From Treponema sp. (lineage in GTDB: Bacteria; Spirochaetota; Spirochaetia; Treponematales; Breznakiellaceae), in assembly GCA_009785545.1 (NCBI GenBank), contig WQWD01000035.1, forward strand, positions 1 through 12,923: 12,923 bases of DNA. Direction: 5' to 3'. This document shows, one piece after another, positions 6,390-12,539 of the stretch. A model generated the notes under the pieces. That model was not told the DNA's origin, did not search any database, and saw only the letters and a list, made by a program, of their open reading frames with translations. Each line of letters starts with the position of its first letter. Positions within the stretch are counted from its first letter, which is position 1. Position numbers and translations under genes: made by a program.

Positions 6390-9300
6390 TTAAAAGCGGC
6401 CGCCAAAAATGCCGCTGGCAGGATTAACAATTATTGGCATTTCCATCAAGTTAACGGAACGTAATCCCGAAAGTTCACTGCGTATCAGTTGAACGTCGTC
6501 ATCATCTGAACTTGATCTAAAAGGCTCGCTGCGTATCAATTGAATACCGTCACCATCAATCCATATATCCAAACGCCATTTTGTCGGAAATGCGCTTGGA
6601 TAGGTAGGAACATAAATAGTAAGAAACATATACCCACCAGCATTACTCTGCCGAAGAAAATTCAACATTCTGGCAGGTATTTTCAGATAATCAAACAATG
6701 ATGCACAACAACACTCCCAAATATCCAAAGCTAAGGGTTGAGAAACTGCACCAAAATTTTCAATCGTCCATGGAAGATGAATTTGAGTCCACAAACCTCT
6801 AGTAACGGTAAATCTCGCTATCGGTCCATAAAAATCCGGGTGATCCAGCATTATGAAGGATGACAAAACATTGGTCTCTGCGTAAAATGAACCGCCGGTA
6901 CGCAAAATTGTAACCGGCAGCTCTGTCCATGCATGATTATCAACTACAACATAACTACTGGAAAGTAATTCCGCACCGTTGCCAGAAATCTTTATATCCA
7001 TTACCCAATTAATTACGTGTACATCAGGATTGGCAATCGGAATTGTAACAGAGAGCTGTACAATCGTTGACAAATTCATCATGGACAGATAATGGAATAC
7101 CCAAAAGCTGGAAAAATCAAATTCCAGATAATTCCATAACTCATCAGAATCAGGATCAAAAGATACCGGATGCATAAATGTGTCTTCATTTCCGGAAAAA
7201 GTCCAGAAATGATCTGAATGTAAGTCAAATGTCCCAATTGCAGCAGAAAAAGCTTCAATGTTCAGGGTTATATCAAAGGAATACATAGGAGACTCTCCGT
7301 GCTCGCCTGTCATTGGGAATTTGGCTGTGAGTACGCCTGAGTTGGCAGCGTTGGTTACTGAAGTTGCTCCCGGAACAGTAAAAAAATTCGAAGGAACTCC
7401 ATAAAAAGTATGACCTGCTGGAGGAACCAAGAAGATGGTTGCGGTATATTCCGTTAACTCATTAAAGAAGATATTATCAGTGTGCCAAAATATGTTTCCT
7501 GAATACCGCCCTGAAGGAAATAGACCTCCATGACCAATTACAGTTTTTATTTCAGCAAAAGCGGCAGGAACAGGCACACCTTGAACTGTACTATTAGTAA
7601 CAGTCCTGGCAGTAGCCGGAAAAACGGCTGTTACAATGTTGCTTTCGGCTGCGTTAGTTACCTGTGATGCTCCGGCAACTGTGAAAAAATTTACAGGTAT
7701 ACCGGTGAAATCAAAACCGCTTCTTGCAGTTAAAGTAATAGTTGCTACGTATTGTGTTCCGGGGGAAAACCTTTGCCCTATTCCCAATGGGGTTCCATTA
7801 ATACTAGCCCAAGTCACAGTTCCTGTGTATTGGGCTGAATTAACACTATGCGTTGGAGCAAAACCAGCAACAGGCGCAATCACACTCATTGCACTTGAAG
7901 TGATATTATTGGTAACCGGAAAAACAACTGTTACAATATTGTTATTAGTAGTTACCGATAGTGCTCCCGCAACTGTGAAAAAATCCTCCGGTATTCCGGA
8001 GAAGCCGAACCCAGCCCTTGGTGTCAATGTAATAGTTGCTACGTACTGTATTCTGGGAACAAACCTTTGCCCTGTTCCCAGCGGGGTTCCATTAATATCA
8101 GCCCACGTCACAGTTCCTGTGTATTGAGTTGTTGCGGTGATAGTCGATACTGAGGCTGTATTTGCTAAAGGAATATTCATTTGTATATTACGAATAGTGG
8201 GGAAGTTAGTAGCTAGAGCAGAACTAACTGCTCTGTAAGCATTTAAGCGACCTCCTGAAACGCTTAGGTTTACCGGCAAATTAGGATGTATGTCAACAGT
8301 GTTAATTATCGCCGTTCTTATCTGTGCAGGCGTTAAATTTGGATTAACAGAAAGCATTAAGGCGGCGGTGGCCGCTACATGAGGTGTTGCCATTGAGGTG
8401 CCTGATGCAAATCGAAAACCACTGGAATTTACTACTAATGGCACTGTACTCCAGATGTCATGTCCTGGTGCAAAAACGCAAACTGTTTGTGCGCCAAAAT
8501 TAGAATTCCACCATCTCAGTTCATTGCTCCCAAACATCATTGTCGCCCCAACCACAATTTTACGATCAATTCTATCTGTTCTTATCAGTGGGTATAGATT
8601 ATCTGCGTTTCCGTTTGCGTTCCCCGCAGACCCTACAAATAAACCCGCATAACCTCGAATAGCATTGCGCACAGTTACATTGTTTCTATGCGCCTGATGG
8701 CTAAGGCTAAGAATAGGAATTCTCAAACCTCCTCTTATTGGGTCGATTTGCCCTGCGTATTGTATAGCGGCAATAATTGCACTGCTGTTATACGAACCTG
8801 CCATATTGGGACCAGTTGCTACTTTGAGAGAAACCAATCTAATGTTTGGAGCAACGCCAACGGTTGTTCCTATAATTGTTCCAGCAATATGCGACCCGTG
8901 ACCTGCAGGGTCAGTTAAAGGGCTTGATGTGTCATTTGGGTGAAAATTTTGAGACCCTGTTGGCTGGTTAACCCCACGAGACGTTACAGGATAAATTCTT
9001 CCGCCACCCAAGTCAGGGCGACTAGCATCAACACCCGTGCTTAACAAACCCACTCTAACTGTGTTAACGCCGCTTGTAAGTGCATGTGCTTCTCCAACAC
9101 TAATTGCATTTAAATTCCATAAACTAGTAGATGTCGTAAAAGACTCAAGCATTTCAAGGCTAAAAGGGGTTTCAATAACATAGTCAATTTGAAAATTGTA
9201 ATCAGGCTCTGCGCTGTGAATATCCTCACGCATTTCAAGTATACGAATCGCATCAAGTACATTCTCACGACACGGATTAGCAAGCCTTAACATTAAAATT

Positions 9301-9719
9301 TGTCTGAACTGGTTAATATCAAGACTCCAATTAGAGTCATAATAAAACGAACTTGCCCTGTCAGATAAACTGGCCGCTATTTGCGCCTGTGCTTGTTCTA
9401 ACCCCGGCGTAAGACATATCACTTCCGAAAGTTCAAGCTCAGGAAAATCCATTGGCGTAAGGCTCGTAAAATTTCTACTTGCAATTCTTGTAAGCACGAC
9501 CAAAATTGTGTCGTCCTCAAAATCATCATCTAAAGTAGCGGCACTATATATTGTACTGTCCACTAAAGTATCGGTATTGTGTATTGTGCTGTTCACAAGG
9601 CTTCGTTGCTCTGCATTGCTTGCCCAATCCATTATTGTATCGTTGGTACACCCGGTCAAAAGCACAAACGGTATAAAAAGCGAAAGCACTATTGCAAGTT
9701 TTTTTATTGTAGTTTTCAT
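6390..9719 (-). CDS. Subtilisin-like (S8) lipoprotein lacking the catalytic Asp, 1109 aa
   Basis: The ATG at 9719 overlaps the upstream stop by ATGA; AAGGAG lies just upstream. Lipobox LLTGC, Cys24. Residues about 67-180 form a propeptide-like domain ending in a RILEMREDIHSAEPDY block. Residues about 205-500 are the S8 core: GHGSHIAGT (His274), SAGN (oxyanion Asn367) and GTSMATPHVA (Ser442) are present. The DTG motif reads STG, so Ser227 (codon AGC, 9039-9041) stands where the catalytic Asp belongs, and SLGG reads SLSH. Residues about 509-803 hold three repeats of about 98 residues (YTGTVTW, TATITLT, NFFTVAGA, TAVFP). Residues 804-1109 are unrecognised, with a CCC triplet at 1003-1005. S8 proteases degrade or process extracellular proteins. 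Asp-less subtilisins lose most activity, so this may be a pseudoprotease, a binder or a very weak enzyme. It is probably co-transcribed with lipoproteins E and D. Confidence 0.93.
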   Translation of the reverse strand: MKTTIKKLAIVLSLFIPFVLLTGCTNDTIMDWASNAEQRSLVNSTIHNTDTLVDSTIYSAATLDDDFEDDTILVVLTRIASRNFTSLTPMDFPELELSEVICLTPGLEQAQAQIAASLSDRASSFYYDSNWSLDINQFRQILMLRLANPCRENVLDAIRILEMREDIHSAEPDYNFQIDYVIETPFSLEMLESFTTSTSLWNLNAISVGEAHALTSGVNTVRVGLLSTGVDASRPDLGGGRIYPVTSRGVNQPTGSQNFHPNDTSSPLTDPAGHGSHIAGTIIGTTVGVAPNIRLVSLKVATGPNMAGSYNSSAIIAAIQYAGQIDPIRGGLRIPILSLSHQAHRNNVTVRNAIRGYAGLFVGSAGNANGNADNLYPLIRTDRIDRKIVVGATMMFGSNELRWWNSNFGAQTVCVFAPGHDIWSTVPLVVNSSGFRFASGTSMATPHVAATAALMLSVNPNLTPAQIRTAIINTVDIHPNLPVNLSVSGGRLNAYRAVSSALATNFPTIRNIQMNIPLANTASVSTITATTQYTGTVTWADINGTPLGTGQRFVPRIQYVATITLTPRAGFGFSGIPEDFFTVAGALSVTTNNNIVTVVFPVTNNITSSAMSVIAPVAGFAPTHSVNSAQYTGTVTWASINGTPLGIGQRFSPGTQYVATITLTARSGFDFTGIPVNFFTVAGASQVTNAAESNIVTAVFPATARTVTNSTVQGVPVPAAFAEIKTVIGHGGLFPSGRYSGNIFWHTDNIFFNELTEYTATIFLVPPAGHTFYGVPSNFFTVPGATSVTNAANSGVLTAKFPMTGEHGESPMYSFDITLNIEAFSAAIGTFDLHSDHFWTFSGNEDTFMHPVSFDPDSDELWNYLEFDFSSFWVFHYLSMMNLSTIVQLSVTIPIANPDVHVINWVMDIKISGNGAELLSSSYVVVDNHAWTELPVTILRTGGSFYAETNVLSSFIMLDHPDFYGPIARFTVTRGLWTQIHLPWTIENFGAVSQPLALDIWECCCASLFDYLKIPARMLNFLRQSNAGGYMFLTIYVPTYPSAFPTKWRLDIWIDGDGIQLIRSEPFRSSSDDDDVQLIRSELSGLRSVNLMEMPIIVNPASGIFGGRF
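7311..8195 (-). repeat. Three tandem ~98-codon repeats inside the S8 gene
   Basis: The repeats encode residues about 509-803 of the subtilase-like protein. The first two are close at the DNA level, with corresponding positions 294 bp apart (for example GTTGCTACGTA at 7741 and 8035, plus strand). The third is strongly diverged and carries extra residues near GGLFPSGRY. Each encodes a beta-sandwich-like module with QYTGTVTW, (Y)xATITLT, NFFTVAG and VTAVFP, a type I know as a recurrent extracellular repeat in treponeme and clostridial proteins. It is probably a spacer or binding module rather than part of the protease. Confidence 0.85.
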
Positions 9720-10345
9720 TTTTCACTCCTTTGCGGCGCAATACTGTCCATCTTAAAAATTGTTATATATGGTCCGACTCCAAAATCCCATCCTATGTTT
9801 GATGCTAATTGATGAATAGCAAGATCACCATATCCCCAAAGACTTGAAGTGATACGTACGGCATAAGAGCCGTTATACTCCCCATAAAAAGCATCAATGC
9901 TGATTGTGTCTAGTGCTGTTGTTCCTCTACGGATATCTCCCCTTTCTATTTCCTGTTGAAGCGAAATGTCCATCAACTCCTTGTTGGCCGCATAAAATGC
10001 TGACTTCATGTCGGAGATGACTTTTGGGCTGATATTGGTCAAAAAGGGATTGGGGGTTTGCGGTGTAAAATCAATTTTTCTAATCTTCGTCCAGTAATTT
10101 TCAGGCTGATGCAATTCCATTTCCCATTCATTTCCTGTTGCATCTAGAACTTCTACTACACGTCCTGTCGCAAAATAGGAAATGTGCTTAATATCGCCTC
10201 GAGTAATGAAGCCGCCATCATATGCTTCTTGCAAGCTGTAAAAAGTACCTTTTGGCACATTTACCTCCTTTGGAGTACCGTTGCAAGCGATCAAGAATAA
10301 TCCTACAAATAACAGGATAGCCGCTAAAAATAGTTTCTTTTTCAT
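9716..10345 (-). CDS. Lipoprotein D, permuted TLxEAY / YNG domain protein, 209 aa
   Basis: The ATG at 10345 sits in a 4-bp ATGA overlap with the upstream gene, with AAGGAGGG at 10349-10356. The signal peptide ends in lipobox LIAC, Cys21. Residues 35-52 (FYSLQEAYDGGFITRGDI) match the C-terminal block of lipoprotein E (FFTLEEAYESILTQENI), while residues 104-198 (SPKVI..MK, YGEYNG, IGWDF, ITIFK) match the N-terminal blocks of E (DPVIEAQIK, YLGTYNG, AGVTF, IFVWK). The blocks therefore occur in permuted order. I know such YGTYNG / VWK / FYTLxEAY proteins only as uncharacterised secreted proteins. Position between E and the S8 gene, with coupling at both ends, implies a shared role with the subtilase-like protein, perhaps in assembly, inhibition or surface retention. 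No catalytic motif is seen. Confidence 0.88.
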   Translation of the reverse strand: MKKKLFLAAILLFVGLFLIACNGTPKEVNVPKGTFYSLQEAYDGGFITRGDIKHISYFATGRVVEVLDATGNEWEMELHQPENYWTKIRKIDFTPQTPNPFLTNISPKVISDMKSAFYAANKELMDISLQQEIERGDIRRGTTALDTISIDAFYGEYNGSYAVRITSSLWGYGDLAIHQLASNIGWDFGVGPYITIFKMDSIAPQRSEK

Positions 10346-10773
10346 GATCCCTCCTTATTTTGACGTATTCTATTGAACGTATTGCCAACCGTAACAATAT
10401 TTTCTTGCGTCAAAATGCTTTCGTATGCCTCCTCCAAAGTAAAGAAAACATTTTCTTTCCAGACAAATATTTCGGAAAGCAACGAGTGGGTAAAAGTGAC
10501 TCCCGCAATAACTTGTATCCTTATTGATGCGTCATCACCCACTCTGAATATAACTACTGCACCATTGTATGTTCCTAAGTAGTAATCAAAATGGAATGGG
10601 AAGCCAAACTGTTCTTCCCAATCTTGTTTTATCTGAGCTTCAATAACTGGATCCAATTCTGCGATTTTCAAAACAATATCTCCGTTCCCCGCACAACCAA
10701 TGAATACTATTGCACAAAGCAATACCGTCAGAACTGCGCACAATGCGCCACCTTTTCTTTTTGCGTGCTTCAT
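10342..10773 (-). CDS. Lipoprotein E, YNG / TLEEAY domain protein, 143 aa
   Basis: I start this gene at the ATG at 10773, not at the in-frame ATG at 10893. AGGAGG lies six bases upstream (10780-10785), the MKHAK signal peptide with lipobox IGC (Cys27) then begins at residue 1, and the promoter lies between the two ATGs. Blocks in order: DPVIEAQIKQDWEEQ (41-55), YYLGTYNGAVVIF (64-76), IAGVTF (89-94), IFVWK (102-106) and FFTLEEAYESILTQENI (110-126). It is a paralogue of lipoprotein G, and both start with MKHAK and share an identical upstream region. It is the first gene of the unit that ends with the S8 protein. The family is recognisable but uncharacterised; a secreted or surface role is inferred from the lipobox only. 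Confidence 0.88.
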   Translation of the reverse strand: MKHAKRKGGALCAVLTVLLCAIVFIGCAGNGDIVLKIAELDPVIEAQIKQDWEEQFGFPFHFDYYLGTYNGAVVIFRVGDDASIRIQVIAGVTFTHSLLSEIFVWKENVFFTLEEAYESILTQENIVTVGNTFNRIRQNKEGS

Positions 10774-10867
10774 AACACACCTCCTAATAAAATTTTGTCT
10801 TAATATAATTGTATCATGGGATTTTTTATTTTGTAAAGTTTTTTTACAGATTTTTGCTATAAATTTG
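10758..10867. repeat. 110-bp direct repeat, copy 1 (promoter, RBS and first codons)
   Basis: The segment is identical base for base to 12360-12469, 1602 bp away. It covers the first five codons of lipoprotein E, its ribosome binding site, leader and promoter, plus about 30 bases further upstream. Similarity, no longer perfect, continues through the signal-peptide codons (about 10696-10757). Outside the repeat on the upstream side the two copies have nothing in common. Confidence 0.97.
10808..10837 (-). promoter_or_regulatory. Promoter of the E-D-S8 unit
   Basis: On the minus strand TTTACA (10832-10837), 18 bases, then TACAAT (10808-10813) preceded by TG one base away (extended -10). It predicts a start near 10801 and a leader of about 28 bases ending at AGGAGG. 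The same promoter occurs at 12410-12439, so both lipoprotein units should respond alike. Confidence 0.75.
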
Positions 10868-10903
10868 TTATATTGCATTCGTTTCCAATTCATGAAAACT
10901 TAC

Positions 10904-10943
10904 CTTATATGATTGCAAAATTACTATACACAAGTCATATAAG
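10904..10943 (-). terminator. AT-rich inverted repeat, weak terminator candidate
   Basis: CTTATATGA (10904-10912) and TCATATAAG (10935-10943) pair perfectly across 22 bases. It follows the A gene and overlaps the stop of the mini-ORF. The stem is AT-rich and is followed on the minus strand only by GTAAGTTTTC, so efficient termination is doubtful. It could also be a protein-binding site upstream of the E promoter. Confidence 0.35.
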
Positions 10944-10997
10944 ATCGGCAGACGGGGAGGCGTGGCTGGCAGCATGACGGGAATTGTTTTTTTTCAT
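10935..10997 (-). CDS. 20-codon mini-ORF with a strong ribosome site (possible gene remnant)
   Basis: The ATG at 10997 has AAAGGAG at 11004-11010, six bases upstream, and the frame ends in TGA at 10935. It lies 20 bases after the stop of lipoprotein A. The product starts MKKNN like a lipoprotein gene but then reads SRHAASHASPSADLI, without a hydrophobic segment. The spacing and ribosome site match those of the real genes upstream, so this is probably the stub of a deleted further cassette. A functional microprotein cannot be excluded. Confidence 0.35.
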   Translation of the reverse strand: MKKNNSRHAASHASPSADLI

Positions 10998-11012
10998 GTC
11001 ATTCTCCTTTAG

Positions 11013-11307
11013 TTAGTTTAAACCCCGCCTGTTGATATTCCGTTAGGAAAAACGGAATGAACTTCAACTCTTTTCTGCAAGTAATAAATCGCTCGTAACA
11101 CATTATCTCTGCTCTGCTCCGCCAAAAAAAAGATCAAGAACCTCCGCGTACCTACCAATCCGTTATCCCTTATTTCAGAAAATGCGAACCCGGGGAAGTC
11201 GGAAGGTCCCCATGTTTTGTCAAGGAGTGACGCTTCTTCGGTGAAAAACACCATAACATTATCATATGCAAAATCACCACCTGGGTCTGGTATTTTATCA
11301 TATTCCG
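11013..11307. repeat. Tandem duplication, copy in gene A
   Basis: The segment pairs with 11403-11730. The offset is 390 bp in the 3' part of the genes and 423 bp in the 5' part, because copy B has 33 extra bases (11 codons). Long blocks are nearly identical, for example ATTCCGTTAGGAAAAACGG and GTTTTGTCAAGGAGTGACGC (plus strand). The signal peptides lie outside the duplication and are unrelated in sequence. Confidence 0.92.
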
Positions 11308-11383
11308 CAGAACCGAAAGTGCAAGACGCTAAAGACAAACAACCGATCCCTAATGCAATCAATAATTTCTTAATTTTTCTCAT
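11018..11383 (-). CDS. Small lipoprotein A, free-standing S8 propeptide-like domain, 121 aa
   Basis: The ATG at 11383 has AAGGAG at 11392-11397. The signal peptide ends in lipobox LASC, Cys21. After a short IPDPGGDFAYD linker, residues about 41-114 align with residues about 69-174 of the S8 protein: xxVFFTxxAS with VVLTRIAS, DFP..x.SEI (62-71) with DFPELELSEV, and DNVLRAIYYLQKRVEVHS (93-110) with ENVLDAIRILEMREDIHS, 9 of 18 identical. The mature protein is therefore little more than a prodomain fold of the kind that chaperones and inhibits subtilisins (I9-like). It lies 24 bases after B, of which it is a tandem copy lacking 11 residues in the middle. The homology is visible by eye; inhibitor or chaperone function is inference. 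Confidence 0.87.
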   Translation of the reverse strand: MRKIKKLLIALGIGCLSLASCTFGSAEYDKIPDPGGDFAYDNVMVFFTEEASLLDKTWGPSDFPGFAFSEIRDNGLVGTRRFLIFFLAEQSRDNVLRAIYYLQKRVEVHSVFPNGISTGGV

Positions 11384-11402
11384 AAAACTTTCTCCTTAAT
11401 AT

Positions 11403-11730
11403 TTAGTTTAAACCCCACCTGTTGCTATTCCGTTAGGAAAAACGGAATGAACTTCAACTCTTTTCTGCAAGTGATAAATCGCCCGCAGCACATTATCTCT
11501 GCTCGGCTCTGTCAAATAGAAAACCATGAACCTTTTCCAACCACCTGTCAATTGTATTATCAATTCTAGATTATCTGGCCTTTCTTCTGCTCTTATTTCA
11601 GAAAATGCAAATTCAGGGAAATCGGAAGGTCCCCATGTTTTGTCAAGGAGTGACGCCTCTTCGGTGAAAGTCACTAAAACCACATCATATGTAAAATCAC
11701 CGCCTGGGTCTGGTATTTTATCATGTCCCG
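11403..11730. repeat. Tandem duplication, copy in gene B
   Basis: This is the partner of 11013-11307. It begins just 3' of the B stop and runs to the PDPGG linker codons. The conserved part is the propeptide-like domain plus the TGGV C-terminus and stop region. Confidence 0.92.
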
Positions 11731-11851
11731 CCCCTGCCTGCCGGCCGCCGCCGAAAAGTCCCTCTGCACACCCGCTGAGCAATACAGCGAAAGCCAGAAA
11801 TACCGTAATCAACCCGCACTTGGCGGAAACCGAAAATTTGTCTTTTTTCAT
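11408..11851 (-). CDS. Small lipoprotein B, free-standing S8 propeptide-like domain, 147 aa
   Basis: I choose the ATG at 11851 because GGAGG (11858-11862) lies six bases upstream and the KKDK signal peptide with lipobox LLSGC (Cys28) then starts at residue 1. An in-frame ATG at 11923 also has AAGGAGGG and overlaps the G stop as ATGA; it would add 24 polar residues, so it may serve only to couple translation. After a Gly-rich linker (GLFGGGRQAGAG), residues about 56-140 repeat the domain of A: DFPEFAFSEI (77-86) and DNVLRAIYHLQKRVEVHS (119-136). B keeps ELIIQLTGGW, a segment missing from A, and so looks like the fuller version. GC-rich codons in the linker differ from the AT-rich surroundings. 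Its role is inferred as for A. Confidence 0.87.
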   Translation of the reverse strand: MKKDKFSVSAKCGLITVFLAFAVLLSGCAEGLFGGGRQAGAGHDKIPDPGGDFTYDVVLVTFTEEASLLDKTWGPSDFPEFAFSEIRAEERPDNLELIIQLTGGWKRFMVFYLTEPSRDNVLRAIYHLQKRVEVHSVFPNGIATGGV

Positions 11852-11919
11852 AATAGACCTCCAAGAAATAGAATATTGGGCTGTGCAAAAAACACTGCCT
11901 TTTCCGTTTTGTCTGGTTT

Positions 11920-12375
11920 TCATTTTGTTTTTCCCTCCTTAATTTGCAAAAGCACTATCTCCCGAAGATTTTCTTGCGAGAGGATATTCTTCTCTTGCGC
12001 AGAAATAAGCGTAAATACTTGACTATCTTTCCAAGCTATTATTCTGAATGCAAAATTCCAATCAATCATCACTCCACCGATTTCAATTGGTGTCACCACA
12101 GACGGAAATCCTATAACAGTATTAAATCTCACTACAACATGTTCGTCAAAAACACCGTACACTCTTTCGATTTCCAAATTTTCAAGACTAATACTGAGAT
12201 CAAGCGGTTTAATTATTTGTTCCAAGTAATCCCTTTTTAATTGCTCCATTGCGCTTGCAGTTAGCATTTCTCCGTTACCCATCTTTACCCCTCCACAACC
12301 AATGAATATCATTGCACAAAGCAATGCCGTCAGAGTTGCGGTTGCGCCGCCTGTTCTGTTTTTTGCGTGCTTCAT
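11920..12375 (-). CDS. Lipoprotein G, diverged paralogue of lipoprotein E, 151 aa
   Basis: The ATG at 12375 has AGGAGG at 12382-12387. MKHAK and lipobox IGC (Cys27) copy those of lipoprotein E. Blocks in order: SAMEQLKRDYLEQ (41-53), RVYGVFDEHVVVRF (71-84), EIGGVMIDW (98-106), IIAWK (112-116) and VFTLISAQEKNILSQENL (120-137). The key YNG and LEEAY motifs of E are degraded here to VFD and ISAQE, so G is the diverged copy. It heads the unit that continues with B and A, and its TGA overlaps an ATG at 11923 (ATGA). The product is a secreted lipoprotein of unknown function. Pairing of an E/G-type protein with prodomain-bearing products in both units suggests they work together. Confidence 0.87.
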   Translation of the reverse strand: MKHAKNRTGGATATLTALLCAMIFIGCGGVKMGNGEMLTASAMEQLKRDYLEQIIKPLDLSISLENLEIERVYGVFDEHVVVRFNTVIGFPSVVTPIEIGGVMIDWNFAFRIIAWKDSQVFTLISAQEKNILSQENLREIVLLQIKEGKTK

Positions 12376-12469
12376 AACACACCTCCTAATAAAATTTTGT
12401 CTTAATATAATTGTATCATGGGATTTTTTATTTTGTAAAGTTTTTTTACAGATTTTTGCTATAAATTTG
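12360..12469. repeat. 110-bp direct repeat, copy 2 (promoter, RBS and first codons)
   Basis: The segment is identical to 10758-10867 over all 110 bases, including non-coding leader and promoter. Recombination between the two copies would remove or duplicate a 1602-bp unit carrying G, B and A. Confidence 0.97.
12410..12439 (-). promoter_or_regulatory. Promoter of the G-B-A unit
   Basis: On the minus strand TTTACA (12434-12439), 18 bases, extended -10 TGATACAAT with the hexamer at 12410-12415. It is identical to the E promoter. The 70 bases between it and the upstream barrel gene (12470-12539) show no convincing terminator. Confidence 0.75.
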
Positions 12470-12539
12470 GGGTAGTTCCCATTGTATTAACAAAACTTGA
12501 CAAAATGAATAATTGGGTGTTAGTCAAAAAGAAATATCT

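Noticed and set aside
6305..6403. XbaI, SpeI and NotI sites (TCTAGA, ACTAGT, GCGGCCGC) in order, as in cloning polylinkers
   Set aside because: The intervening bases do not match a polylinker, the NotI site encodes the last residues of the S8 protein, and TCTAGA/ACTAGT arise from the palindrome. Coincidence is the simpler explanation, though a vector join should be borne in mind.
6390..6420. C-terminal GGRF of the S8 protein as a sorting or barrel-insertion signal
   Set aside because: The preceding residues do not form an amphipathic strand, and no known sorting-domain motif is visible; the lipobox already explains export.
7636..8127. 163-codon plus-strand ORF across the S8 gene repeats
   Set aside because: It is antisense to the YTGTVTW repeats, has no ribosome site and exists only because the minus-strand repeats lack complementary stops.
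10774..10893. N-terminal extension of lipoprotein E from an ATG at 10893 (40 extra residues)
   Set aside because: The extension would run through the promoter and leader repeat, has no ribosome site, and would hide the lipoprotein signal peptide.
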